Part shown: piece by piece, positions 1 through 5,465 of the stretch
Numbering within the stretch: position 1 is the first letter of the stretch
Layout of the letters: every line of letters begins with the position of its first letter
IMG/VR virus record: IMGVR_UViG_3300019884_000012
Span: 1 to 25,051 of that record
Origin: a virus
Reading direction: 5' to 3' (one strand)
Length of the DNA: 25,051 bases
The notes under the pieces: model-generated
Seen by the model: only the letters and a program-made list of their open reading frames with translations
Database searches by the model: none
Told to the model about the DNA's origin: nothing
Translations under genes and position numbers: made by a program

Positions 1-93
1 GAACCCGTGGCGATGTGCCCATCTTTGGATGAACCTGATACGGGTATTGATCCAGATTCTTTCTCTGAACCATTCAATCCTAAACTTAGGCAT
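1..93 (-). CDS. Small protein, start only (cut by window edge)
   Basis: An ATG at position 93 opens a leftward frame that stays open to the window edge, giving 31 residues beginning MPKFRIEWFRERIW. The start sits directly after the TAA of the membrane protein gene at 94-279, and a GGGAGG ribosome-binding site lies about nine bases upstream inside that gene. The visible part is rich in Arg, Trp and Ile and therefore strongly basic. The product is not recognised. It continues the leftward operon of small genes. Confidence 0.6.
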   Translation of the reverse strand, partial: MPKFRIEWFRERIWINTRIRFIQRWAHRHGF

Positions 94-279
94 TTAGCCG
101 AACCTCCCGCTGTCATAGTAACTCTTGCCTTTCCTTCTAACCATGCCTTTATTCTGACGCTTCCATTCCTTATCCTCACGTACTCGATACGCTTTCGCAC
201 GATAGTACGTCCAGTTACATAACTGAACTATCAGGAACAGCGCCATAAATGTGACAACCACAATGATATCCGAATCCAT
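94..279 (-). CDS. Small single-pass membrane protein
   Basis: This encodes 61 residues from the ATG at 279. That start is preferred over upstream in-frame starts because a GGGGGTG ribosome-binding site lies just before it. Residues about 4-23 (DIIVVVTFMALFLIVQLCNW) form one clear transmembrane helix. A strongly basic tail of about 35 residues (YRAKAYRVREDKEWKRQNKG) follows, so the topology is predicted to be N-out, C-in. The function is unknown; small inner-membrane proteins of phages often act in host takeover, exclusion or lysis timing, but nothing here decides between these. A candidate promoter lies upstream at 357-385. Confidence 0.65.
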   Translation of the reverse strand: MDSDIIVVVTFMALFLIVQLCNWTYYRAKAYRVREDKEWKRQNKGMVRRKGKSYYDSGRFG

Positions 280-334
280 AGCACCCCCGTTAAGAACATC
301 GTGCCATATGTTACATAGTGGTCGTTCTTTAAAA

Positions 335-348
335 AGCCCCACAGGGCT
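335..348 (-). terminator. Short GC hairpin followed by a T-run (leftward)
   Basis: On the minus strand AGCCC, a TGTG loop and GGGCT are followed by TTTTT, the form of a small intrinsic terminator. It lies 34 bases beyond the stop of the gene at 382-732. It also falls only a few bases downstream of the predicted start point of the promoter at 357-385, so it could be either a terminator for the upstream operon or an attenuator for that promoter. The stem has only five pairs, so strength is uncertain. Confidence 0.4.
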
Positions 349-356
349 ATCTACTC

Positions 357-385
357 ATTGTAGCATACGGTCAGGCTGAAGTCAA
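357..385 (-). promoter_or_regulatory. Leftward sigma70-type promoter (P1)
   Basis: Reading the minus strand, TTGACT (380-385) is separated by exactly 17 bases from TACAAT (357-362). Each hexamer matches the vegetative consensus at five of six positions. It lies between the gene ending at 382 and the membrane protein gene starting at 279. The same arrangement recurs at 6996-7024 and 7752-7780, which raises confidence that all three are real. Confidence 0.6.
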
Positions 386-732
386 GTGCGGGGATCGGGC
401 TTAGGATACGTTCGCCTACAACTCACCTTCAGCAACCTACATACTTGTCCACGATAACGTCTGATTCCTGACCGCATTTCCACACCATGTTTAACACGCG
501 GGAATCTAAGATGAATCAACTCATGCGTGAAATCATCAATGCTCTGTGGATGCGGTGCTCTCTTTCTTAGGTCACGACAAGCAAACCTAGGCATCCAAAC
601 TTCAGCACGATACGGTGGTCTGAATACCAGCACGTATGCGTTAGCACTCGCGGTCCACTCAATCGGACAGTGAACACTCACTGCTGGCTTACCTGTGAAC
701 ATCAGCGCAGCGTAAGTGAGAATCTCAACCAC
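382..732 (-). CDS. HELxH metallopeptidase-like small protein
   Basis: This encodes 116 residues from a GTG start at 732, preceded by AAGGAG at nine bases. Residues about 69-83 read DDFTHELIHLRFPRVKHG, which contains the HExxH zinc-binding motif of gluzincin-type peptidases plus a further His a few residues on. This resembles the HELxH-L-P-HG pattern of minimal WLM/SprT/YgjP-like peptidases. The N-terminal part is predicted to form beta strands. Known enzymes of this type are small zinc-dependent proteases. Activity here is inferred only from the motif, and a third ligand is not certain. The start overlaps the end of the preceding gene by eight bases (GTGGTTGA), so translation is probably coupled. 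Confidence 0.65.
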   Translation of the reverse strand: MVEILTYAALMFTGKPAVSVHCPIEWTASANAYVLVFRPPYRAEVWMPRFACRDLRKRAPHPQSIDDFTHELIHLRFPRVKHGVEMRSGIRRYRGQVCRLLKVSCRRTYPKPDPRT

Positions 733-907
733 TTATCTCTGCTCCTTTAGTAATGAACTCTGACTCATTGAGCATAGTTTCCACCAAAACAGCCAACTGA
801 CCCTTTGGCGAAGGTTGATCGCCTTCGTGGACTGTCTCTTCCACTACTTCCTTACACAAATCCTTCAGTACGTGATATCTAGGTTCGCTGATTTCTATAC
901 GCCTCAC
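725..907 (-). CDS. Small acidic protein, unknown
   Basis: This is about 60 residues if it begins at the GTG at 907, which forms a GTGA overlap with the stop of the preceding gene. A TTG at 922 would add five residues. The visible sequence (RRIEISEPRYHVLKDLCKEV, then a Glu-rich stretch and a Leu/Val helix) suggests a small helical protein. No family is recognised. The stop overlaps the GTG of the HELxH protein gene, placing it firmly in the leftward operon. Confidence 0.55.
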   Translation of the reverse strand: MRRIEISEPRYHVLKDLCKEVVEETVHEGDQPSPKGQLAVLVETMLNESEFITKGAEISG

Positions 908-1089
908 GATGTAACTCGCCAAAACTCAATGCTGACCAGTTCATCCGTCTTAATCAGCCTGTGCCTCTTAATCTTCTCCAGGGCTTTGGTGAATCCTGAG
1001 TTGATGTTCTTTGCGTAGACTTCCATGAAATCTGTAATTGTAACTCCATGCCTGTCTTGCAGCTTGTATCTGAACTCAAGTAGTTTCAT
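904..1089 (-). CDS. Small basic protein, unknown
   Basis: This encodes 61 residues from the ATG at 1089, beginning MKLLEFRYKLQDRHGVTITDF. It starts 14 bases inside the preceding gene and has only a weak ribosome-binding site, so it probably depends on translational coupling. The middle is Lys/Arg-rich (KALEKIKRHRLIKTDELVSI) and probably helical, followed by a beta-like end. The function is not recognised. Confidence 0.55.
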   Translation of the reverse strand: MKLLEFRYKLQDRHGVTITDFMEVYAKNINSGFTKALEKIKRHRLIKTDELVSIEFWRVTS

Positions 1090-1315
1090 CGTCCCACTGA
1101 CTACCCTTCTTGAACCCCTTTAGAGTGACGCCGTACTCGTAGCTTACCATTCCAGTGTTGATATCGGGGGACAATTCCCGTTCGACGAGAGCTAGAGCAT
1201 CTTCCAAGTTGTCTGTTTCGTAGAAGATACCATGATCTGACTCACCCTGCCACGAAGAAACTTCGTACTTGCTCTCATGTACTTTATTCAGGACCAGACC
1301 GTTATCTGCGCTCAT
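1076..1315 (-). CDS. MSADNG-family small protein, copy 1
   Basis: This encodes 79 residues from the ATG at 1315, with AAGGAGG ten bases upstream. It is a clear paralogue of the gene at 1469-1690. Both begin MSADNGL, carry WQGES near residue 23-28, have an EAL/DAL helix, then E-x-SPD, and end SYEYG-x-x-L-x-GFK. I recall similar small proteins in actinobacteriophages, but a database search was not possible. Its start overlaps the stop of the 54-residue gene between the two paralogues by ATGA. The function is unknown; the two copies may come from a local duplication. Confidence 0.7.
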   Translation of the reverse strand: MSADNGLVLNKVHESKYEVSSWQGESDHGIFYETDNLEDALALVERELSPDINTGMVSYEYGVTLKGFKKGSQWDDETT

Positions 1316-1476
1316 TCGTCCTCATCCTCCTTTGTCCAACCGTCGAACCAGTTCCAACCTTTAGTACCTGGATCTTCGCAGTGAGCCTGTGCCTCTTCAA
1401 GAGTCAGTCCAGTAAGCACTACTTCGTTCTCACCATCCTGACGAAATCGAATGATCTTGTAGGTTGGCTCACTCAT
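1312..1476 (-). CDS. 54-residue conserved-looking protein
   Basis: A leftward frame from the ATG at 1476 to the TGA at 1312-1314 encodes 54 residues, below common length cut-offs. It starts MSEPTYKIIRFRQDGENE, has a helix LTLEEAQAHCEDP, and ends with an aromatic acidic tail (GWNWFDGWTKEDEDE). The IIRF strand plus LTLEEAQAHC-x-DP signature is one I associate with small actinophage proteins. GGGAGG lies ten bases upstream. It overlaps both neighbours (8 bases at its start, 4 at its stop) and sits between the two MSADNG paralogues. The function is unknown. Confidence 0.75.
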   Translation of the reverse strand: MSEPTYKIIRFRQDGENEVVLTGLTLEEAQAHCEDPGTKGWNWFDGWTKEDEDE

Positions 1477-1690
1477 TCTTGAAGCCTCCCAGGTATAGCC
1501 CGTATTCGTAACTAGGCATACCCATAGGGTCAGGGCTCATTTCATTCTCAGCGAAGATAAGAGCCTCCATCACGTCATTACTAGTGAAGATGATCTCACC
1601 CTCACTCTCTCCCTGCCAAGCGAGTACCTGAAACTGGTCAGCATAGTCGCTCTTGACCCGCTTCAGAGTAAGACCGTTATCTGCGCTCAT
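1469..1690 (-). CDS. MSADNG-family small protein, copy 2
   Basis: This encodes 73 residues from the ATG at 1690, with AAAGGTGG upstream. It is a paralogue of the protein at 1076-1315. Shared blocks are MSADNGL, WQGESE/D, a helix (VMEALIFAENE), SPD and SYEYG-GF. This copy is shorter at the C-terminus. The start overlaps the stop of the preceding gene (ATGA). Nothing in the sequence assigns a function; the lack of Cys clusters or membrane segments suggests a soluble cytoplasmic protein. Confidence 0.7.
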   Translation of the reverse strand: MSADNGLTLKRVKSDYADQFQVLAWQGESEGEIIFTSNDVMEALIFAENEMSPDPMGMPSYEYGLYLGGFKNE

Positions 1691-1923
1691 TCTTCCACCT
1701 TTCTGAGATTGCCGACGTCTACTGCCAGAACACTGACGAAAATCTGCTCTTTGCCACCACTCTCGTAAAGATACCGTGGACGGTCAAGCGCAATCAAAGC
1801 AGCCACTTGTGGTTTATCATCAGCCTTAGATTGCCGCATGTAGAATCCCCATCCGATGATGGTGCCAGTATCTTTACTGACACTGTCCAGCACCACCCAA
1901 TCACCATACTTAAACCCGTTCAT
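1687..1923 (-). CDS. Small beta-rich protein, unknown
   Basis: This encodes 78 residues starting at the ATG at 1923, which shares a base with the TGA of the upstream gene (TGATG). A GTG at 1932 would add three residues. The sequence alternates hydrophobic and polar residues (YGDWVVLDS, DTGTIIGWGFY, VAALIALDRPRYLY, EQIFVSVLAVDVGNL), which fits a small SH3- or KOW-like beta barrel. That fold is only an inference. The function is unknown. Confidence 0.55.
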   Translation of the reverse strand: MNGFKYGDWVVLDSVSKDTGTIIGWGFYMRQSKADDKPQVAALIALDRPRYLYESGGKEQIFVSVLAVDVGNLRKVEE

Positions 1924-2195
1924 CAGTGACACCTTTCCTTAACAGCGTCAATGATCACGTCATAGCGGCGCACCCATTCCTTGTGCCACTCAACATTACC
2001 ACCCGTTTTAATCTGTTCAGGCGTGGCACGACCGGATTCAATGTAGATGATCCAATCGTTGTGAATCCTGTGCGCTTCACTAGCATACCTTGTGGCATCA
2101 TCGCACTGAACTTCCATGCGCGCGCTCGCCATAGGCGACAAGACCAGCGCAAACAGAATAATGACTACTAAGTAGCCATGAATAAGGGTCTTCAT
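1923..2195 (-). CDS. Small secreted protein with signal peptide
   Basis: This encodes 90 residues from the ATG at 2195, which overlaps the preceding stop as TAATG. Residues 1-25 form a classical signal peptide: MKTLIHG, a hydrophobic core (YLVVIILFALVLSP), then MASA as a likely signal peptidase site. The mature part is about 65 residues, mostly helical, with Cys near each end (EVQCDD and KERCH) that could form a disulfide. Export by a phage accessory gene suggests an action at the cell envelope, such as superinfection exclusion, but this is inference. Confidence 0.65.
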   Translation of the reverse strand: MKTLIHGYLVVIILFALVLSPMASARMEVQCDDATRYASEAHRIHNDWIIYIESGRATPEQIKTGGNVEWHKEWVRRYDVIIDAVKERCH

Positions 2196-2533
2196 TAATA
2201 ATCCTCCATCGCCATATCCATCAGCGACTTGTCGTGACCAGGCAACTTACCTTGGTCGATACCAAACTCAGTTGAGTCCCAATGCCATCCTGAGAAGTGC
2301 CAGACGACTTTGGGTTCCTTACCTGCCTCAACTTCCCAGACCAGAATCCGATCATCCTCAGGATCAGGAACTAGGATTTCTTCGGCATCCTCCTCGTAAC
2401 CCGACACGTAATCCTTAGCAGGCTTGCCGTAACCCTTCTCTTCAGCCAGATACTCCAGCGCCGTATCCAAGCTATCGGTAGCCCAAGGCGGGTCTTCCAA
2501 ATCACCCTTAAACTCTATTACGTAAACTTTCAT
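2195..2533 (-). CDS. Acidic protein, unknown
   Basis: This encodes 112 residues from the ATG at 2533. It is strongly acidic, with stretches such as YEEDAEEILVPDPEDD. It begins with a beta strand (MKVYVIEFKG), followed by a helix (DTALEYLAEEKG) and Trp-rich strands (VWHFSGWHWD). The strong negative charge could suggest DNA mimicry or binding to a basic partner, but nothing confirms this. The start overlaps the preceding stop by ATGA, and the stop overlaps the next start by TAATG. Confidence 0.6.
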   Translation of the reverse strand: MKVYVIEFKGDLEDPPWATDSLDTALEYLAEEKGYGKPAKDYVSGYEEDAEEILVPDPEDDRILVWEVEAGKEPKVVWHFSGWHWDSTEFGIDQGKLPGHDKSLMDMAMEDY

Positions 2534-2706
2534 CCCTGTAGCCTTTCAATCTCATTATCAAGCTGCCGCAACCACTCTCGCATATCAAGAGCGGCACGCT
2601 TAATTTCCGTATGGTCCACGATCAGAGCGACTTTTTCTTGGTCTGCACCGTGACTGTGGAACCACCGCTTAGGCACATACGTATCCGTCTTGAAAACAGA
2701 CGCCAT
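2530..2706 (-). CDS. 58-residue protein, unknown
   Basis: The ATG at 2706 (MASVFKTDTYVPKRWFHSHG) is preferred over an in-frame ATG at 2724. It overlaps the preceding stop as TAATG and has GGAGGG about nine bases upstream. The C-terminal half is a probable amphipathic helix (EIKRAALDMREWLRQLDNEI). No family is recognised. Confidence 0.6.
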   Translation of the reverse strand: MASVFKTDTYVPKRWFHSHGADQEKVALIVDHTEIKRAALDMREWLRQLDNEIERLQG

Positions 2707-3044
2707 TATTTGTACTCCCTCCATGCGCGAAGAACATCACCAGGCTTAAGCACGAAGTCATGATCCCTAGTACGCTGGAACCTATGCTCTTGCTTAAGTG
2801 TCTGTTGACCCTTCTTAATCAGTGGAATGTCCCAATCCAGATAGTAGATAGGAGTCCACGCAAAGTCCACGTAGATACCTTCTGGGAGATCACCAAACGT
2901 CTTACCATCCTGATACTCAGTCTCAGGCGCAGCTTCCTTAACTGCCGCCGTGTACATACAACCGAGCGTAAAGTAATCCCATCCCCAAGGCGGGTTAAGC
3001 GTCTCACCATCCCGTTTAATCTCTGTGACTAGCGGCATCTTCAT
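2706..3044 (-). CDS. Conserved-looking soluble protein, unknown
   Basis: This encodes 112 residues from the ATG at 3044, with GGTGGTG just upstream; a second ATG lies two codons later. It starts MKMPLVTEIKRDGETLNPPW and contains many aromatic residues (WGWDYFTLGCMY, FAWTPIYYLDW). It ends with a basic segment and VLKPGDVLRAWREYK. It overlaps the preceding gene by 29 bases. The DGETLNPPW start resembles the PPWATDSL segment of the gene at 2195-2533 only in passing. The function is unknown. Confidence 0.55.
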   Translation of the reverse strand: MKMPLVTEIKRDGETLNPPWGWDYFTLGCMYTAAVKEAAPETEYQDGKTFGDLPEGIYVDFAWTPIYYLDWDIPLIKKGQQTLKQEHRFQRTRDHDFVLKPGDVLRAWREYK

Positions 3045-3213
3045 TCACCACCTGAATTAGCACTTGCCCTAGTCTATCGTCGGGGAAGAACACTGACAAT
3101 GCCCTCTCCCGCAAAAGCTTGACAATATCTTCATCTGTGAGTGATACTGCGACAGACGCTAGATAAGTAATTCCACCTAGAGTATCGTGGTTTACCTGTT
3201 CGATCTTGCCCAT
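3016..3213 (-). CDS. 65-residue protein, unknown
   Basis: The ATG at 3213 (MGKIEQVNHDTLGGITYLAS) overlaps the preceding TGA as TGATG, so it is preferred over the in-frame start at 3240. The protein has a helix with acidic residues (LTDEDIVKLLRERALSVFFP) and ends NEDAASHRD. No family is recognised. Confidence 0.55.
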   Translation of the reverse strand: MGKIEQVNHDTLGGITYLASVAVSLTDEDIVKLLRERALSVFFPDDRLGQVLIQVVNEDAASHRD

Positions 3214-3476
3214 CAGTGACCACACCCTATCTGGCCGCAACCATGACAGAACTCATCTTCATCCAGTTCTGTCAGATCATCCTTATCAACTTCAAAGACA
3301 CAATCATCCCCGACCATCACCATCTGTACTAGACTATCGTGGTCGTATTCGATACCAGTCCACTCATAGTCCTCATCCCGAACCTTGACAGGGCCGAGCG
3401 TGTACCATGCGATACCGGGAGAGTCTGCAACCTTGTAGTACTTGCTGGTATCAGCTGTAGATTGCATGATTTTCAT
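3213..3476 (-). CDS. Acidic protein with C-terminal Cys/His cluster
   Basis: This encodes 87 residues from the ATG at 3476; a nearby in-frame ATG at 3467 is possible because AAAGGA is very close to the first. The C-terminus reads EFCHGCGQIGCGH, a C-x2-C-x4-C-x-H cluster that could bind one zinc ion. The preceding region is very acidic (VDKDDLTELDEDE). I recall such endings in other actinophage proteins but could not check. The function is unknown; a small metal-binding or protein-docking role is possible. Confidence 0.6.
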   Translation of the reverse strand: MKIMQSTADTSKYYKVADSPGIAWYTLGPVKVRDEDYEWTGIEYDHDSLVQMVMVGDDCVFEVDKDDLTELDEDEFCHGCGQIGCGH

Positions 3477-3624
3477 AGTCCTTTTCGATTACGATGACTT
3501 CATCGTCATCATCGATATGATCGTTGGCCTGTTCTTCGGCATGACCAAAATCATCTGCATCAAAGAACATCGACCAGCGACTGCCATCGCGGACGTGTCT
3601 TATCTTGACTTCATACTTTTCCAT
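3451..3624 (-). CDS. 57-residue acidic protein, unknown
   Basis: The start at 3624 (MEKYEVKIRHVRDGSRW) has GGGGAGG ten bases upstream and is preferred over a farther in-frame ATG at 3654. The protein contains an acidic run (HIDDDDEVIVIEKDYENH) between two strand-like segments. It overlaps the next gene by 26 bases. The function is unknown. Confidence 0.55.
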   Translation of the reverse strand: MEKYEVKIRHVRDGSRWSMFFDADDFGHAEEQANDHIDDDDEVIVIEKDYENHAIYS

Positions 3625-3626
3625 TC

Positions 3627-4049
3627 TTATCGAGCCTCCCCGCTTTCTGGGCAAGAACAGGCATCCTTCATTTGTGGATACCCACCAGTGATTTCTGGAC
3701 CCATATCAATGTATCCCGTTTCGATGTAAGTTTCTTCAAAATTCTCACTACCTCGAAAGTCAATCTTGCCATAACGACCTGAGGTAATCCTTGCATCAGG
3801 GTAGAACTGAAAGATCCGTCGGTAGAAATCACGGTGTCCATGCCAACAGACAGCATAAACTTTCTTGCCTTCTTGTTGCCATCCCTGGCTTGTGCGCTGA
3901 TAGGGATTCTCTGATCCATCTTCAGGTGGTAGCAGCCTTCCCTCAACACGGCAGCCAGCACCATTAGACACGTCCCTACCCTCGAACCTACAGCCGATCT
4001 GCTTTGCATACATTTCGACGTTCTTCATGGGTACGTCAAATATCTTCAT
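3627..4049 (-). CDS. Conserved-looking Cys-containing protein, unknown
   Basis: This encodes 140 residues from the ATG at 4049, which overlaps the preceding TGA by ATGA. The first 70 residues include IGCRFEGRDVSNGAGCRVEG. The second half has the segment VCWHGHRDFYRRIFQFYPDA followed by YRGxxxFEE-like elements (DFRGSENFEETYIETGYIDMG). From memory this resembles an uncharacterised family in Streptomyces phages, but that is unverified. The C-terminus DACSCPESGEAR may be disordered. This is the longest gene of the leftward accessory operon. Confidence 0.65.
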   Translation of the reverse strand: MKIFDVPMKNVEMYAKQIGCRFEGRDVSNGAGCRVEGRLLPPEDGSENPYQRTSQGWQQEGKKVYAVCWHGHRDFYRRIFQFYPDARITSGRYGKIDFRGSENFEETYIETGYIDMGPEITGGYPQMKDACSCPESGEAR

Positions 4050-4234
4050 CCGAATCCCAATACCTTTGCAGCCAACTTATTACGAGGATTCCTCTCGTAC
4101 TCTATCTCGGCAGTATCTCGCAAATCCTCGAGATATGCGCAGAATTCTAGGTAGTAGTGCTTGTGCCTATCATCGTCTGACAGCCCAGCAGCTACACCTT
4201 GTAGATATCCCAATATAAATGAGATTGTTTTCAT
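4046..4234 (-). CDS. 62-residue helical protein, unknown
   Basis: This encodes 62 residues from the ATG at 4234, sharing its first base with the TAA of the preceding gene (TAATG) and preceded by GGGAG. It begins with a mildly hydrophobic segment (MKTISFILGYLQGVAAGL) that could be a short membrane-associated helix. A charged helix (DRHKHYYLEFCAYLEDLRDT) follows. No family is recognised. Confidence 0.55.
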   Translation of the reverse strand: MKTISFILGYLQGVAAGLSDDDRHKHYYLEFCAYLEDLRDTAEIEYERNPRNKLAAKVLGFG

Positions 4235-4416
4235 TACTCTCCCTGCTTTGCTTCGTAAAACTCGATCATTCTTTCGGTGCCGTACTCATCTACCAATTCT
4301 TGACTGATCCTCAGCCAGTCAGAACGACTCCACGTAAGCTTATCCAGCCGCAGCAACTCAAAGTCCTTCTGCGCCACACAAGTCTCACAACTACATGTTT
4401 GACCACACATAATCAT
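4234..4416 (-). CDS. Small protein with N-terminal Cys cluster
   Basis: This encodes 60 residues from the ATG at 4416, overlapping the preceding stop (TGATG). The N-terminus MIMCGQTCSCETC places four Cys within ten residues, suggesting a metal site. The rest is helical (DWLRISQELVDEYGTERMIE). In-frame sequence upstream of 4416 is unlikely to be coding because it lies inside the preceding gene. The function is unknown. Confidence 0.55.
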   Translation of the reverse strand: MIMCGQTCSCETCVAQKDFELLRLDKLTWSRSDWLRISQELVDEYGTERMIEFYEAKQGE

Positions 4417-4634
4417 CAGTCCTGTGCGGGACAACCCCGCATACAAGGCTGACCAACTTGTGCTCCGCAATCATTACACGGAACAGGATATGGCTGAATC
4501 TTTACGCGCTCTGGATGGATTACCTTGTTGAGAATACAGTTCATCCAGGCGATTCCGGCTATAGTAGCGATACCAATGCTTGTCTCAGCAATTGCTACTT
4601 CCATGCGCTCTTCATGTGTGAGCAGCTTAGCCAT
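4416..4634 (-). CDS. Membrane-associated small protein with CxxCGA zinc-knuckle
   Basis: This encodes 72 residues from the second ATG of an ATGATG pair, with AAGGAGG upstream. Residues about 14-36 (AIAETSIGIATIAGIAWMNCIL) are hydrophobic enough for a membrane helix. The C-terminus carries VPCNDCGAQVGQPCMRGC. This matches the CxxCGAxxGxPC knuckle that I recognise from several actinobacterial and actinophage small proteins, where it is taken to be a zinc site. The function is unknown. Confidence 0.6.
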   Translation of the reverse strand: MAKLLTHEERMEVAIAETSIGIATIAGIAWMNCILNKVIHPERVKIQPYPVPCNDCGAQVGQPCMRGCPAQD

Positions 4635-4830
4635 CATCCTCCTCCTTCCACTCTAGGATAGTCCAGAGGATCGCCTTTCGCACTTCCTGATCAAAACTCT
4701 TAGCACGAATCAAGATAGCATTGACTTCCACGATACCCTCGCCGTGTACGTGGTAGGCATCCCAGGCATCACTAAAAGTCTTCTCACGATCGGATGCCCT
4801 AGAAACCTCACTTGTTTTTACTGGCATCAT
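4627..4830 (-). CDS. First gene of the leftward small-gene operon, unknown
   Basis: This encodes 67 residues from the ATG at 4830 (or the adjacent ATG at 4827), with GGGAG seven to ten bases upstream. It is soluble and mixed-charge, with a probable C-terminal helix (EVRKAILWTILEWKEEDDG). It is the first gene after the inverted-repeat region. I see no good promoter immediately upstream, so transcription may come through from farther right. No family is recognised. Confidence 0.55.
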   Translation of the reverse strand: MMPVKTSEVSRASDREKTFSDAWDAYHVHGEGIVEVNAILIRAKSFDQEVRKAILWTILEWKEEDDG

Positions 4831-4858
4831 CGCATTCTCCCGTTCATTAGAATTAGGT

Positions 4859-4930
4859 GGAGGTTAGGCTCCTACTAACCGGGCCTGTCCACCCGAGGCG
4901 ACTCTTATCGTATTCGGTCACCTAACCTCC
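4859..4930. repeat. Inverted-repeat element E1
   Basis: GGAGGTTAGG (4859-4868) and CCTAACCTCC (4921-4930) are perfect 10-base inverted repeats enclosing 52 bases. The span of 72 bases suggested a tRNA, but no T-arm, anticodon arm or CCA could be fitted on either strand. A small CGGG/CCCG hairpin is possible in the loop. Confidence 0.65.
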
Positions 4931-5077
4931 CCGCTACGCTAATATGACACTTCAGGCTCACCATCCACTGTTGGATAGCTGCTCACATGCCCTCACTAGC
5001 GTTATTGTTGTGGTGAGACACAACGCACGCCAACTGCCATACTAGCGTAGCGGGCAGATTAGATTTTATGGAGGTTA
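4921..5077. repeat. Inverted-repeat element E2 (bipartite stem)
   Basis: The inner arms CCGCTACGCTA (4931-4941) and TAGCGTAGCGG (5043-5053) are perfectly complementary. The flanking outer arms TAACCTCC (4923-4930) and GGAGGTTA (5070-5077) can also pair, leaving a 16-base bulge on the right. The 101-base loop contains a GTTGTG/CACAAC hairpin and an ATCCA/TGGAT hairpin. The outer left arm is the same sequence that pairs in E1, so E1 and full E2 exclude each other. Confidence 0.6.
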
Positions 5078-5112
5078 AGCATCTTGTGGTTCTGCATAAT
5101 TGCCTAACCTCC
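5070..5112. repeat. Inverted-repeat element E3
   Basis: GGAGGTTA-a-GC (5070-5080) and GC-c-TAACCTCC (5102-5112) pair with one mismatch around a 21-base loop. Both arms are shared with neighbouring elements: the left with E2 and the right with E4. Confidence 0.55.
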
Positions 5113-5218
5113 CTAAGCTAGTGGAGGGGATTGAGAGTCGCAGCCATCACTTAGATGCCGTATGCGTTCCGAATACGGACTTCATCTCACCCATTGTCCA
5201 CTAGCTTAGGCAGGTTAG
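5104..5218. repeat. Inverted-repeat element E4 (115 bp)
   Basis: CTAACCT-C-CCTAAGCTAGTGGA (5104-5125) pairs with TCCACTAGCTTAGG-C-AGGTTAG (5197-5218). This gives 21 pairs interrupted by one C.C mismatch. The 71-base loop holds a second hairpin (CCGTATGCG, TTC, CGAATACGG with one mismatch) extended by AGATG/CATCT. The element ends nine bases before the stop codon (5228) of the next leftward gene. The layout of outer stem, C.C mismatch and inner stem recurs in E5 and E6. Confidence 0.7.
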
Positions 5219-5227
5219 TTACCCGCC

Positions 5228-5443
5228 TTAGTCTCTCAAATTCACGTCCAAGATTTTCCATGCGTGCTTAGGAAAATACTCAAATGCATTAAACATAACA
5301 ACATTTACGCTTGTAGCGAACACTGTTACGTCAGCCCAAAGCATACCGGGACTACTACCTCTAGGCGCAATCCTTACTTTGTAGAAATGACGCCTGGGTG
5401 TCTTGAGTGGTAGTCTTACCCTTGTACTAGATTCACTGTGCAT
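5228..5443 (-). CDS. Small basic protein between repeat elements
   Basis: This encodes 71 residues from the second ATG of an ATGATG pair (5446/5443), with AGGAGG six bases upstream. It starts MHSESSTRVRLPLKTPRRHF, is basic, and continues with a beta-like hydrophobic stretch (MLWADVTVFATSVNVVMFNAF). No family is recognised. It is flanked by inverted-repeat elements on both sides, E4 after its stop and a smaller stem plus E5 before its start, so it forms one unit of the gene-element array. Confidence 0.55.
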   Translation of the reverse strand: MHSESSTRVRLPLKTPRRHFYKVRIAPRGSSPGMLWADVTVFATSVNVVMFNAFEYFPKHAWKILDVNLRD

Positions 5444-5465
5444 CATTAGCCTCCTAGTTGTGAGA

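Larger units (their letters stand above)
4831..5227. other. Gene-free structured region
   Basis: About 400 bases carry no convincing reading frame on either strand. The space is filled by four consecutive inverted-repeat elements (listed separately) whose arms alternate in orientation: GGAGGTTAGG, CCTAACCTCC, GGAGGTTA, CCTAACCTCC, AGGTTAG. No tRNA, no CRISPR-type repeat and no consensus promoter were found in it. Confidence 0.6.

Noticed and set aside
3110-3415. Plus-strand TTGACA sequences (near 3119 and 3385) as promoters.
   Set aside because: They lie inside leftward genes and have poor -10 boxes at any sensible spacing.
815-4661. Rightward open frames across the left accessory region.
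   Set aside because: They are opposite well-packed leftward genes with good ribosome-binding sites and overlapping starts, and their sequences look like shadows.
4859-4930. Possible tRNA (72-base span closed by a long stem).
   Set aside because: No T-arm with a TTC-R-A loop, no anticodon arm and no CCA end can be fitted on either strand, and the closing stem has 10 pairs instead of 7.
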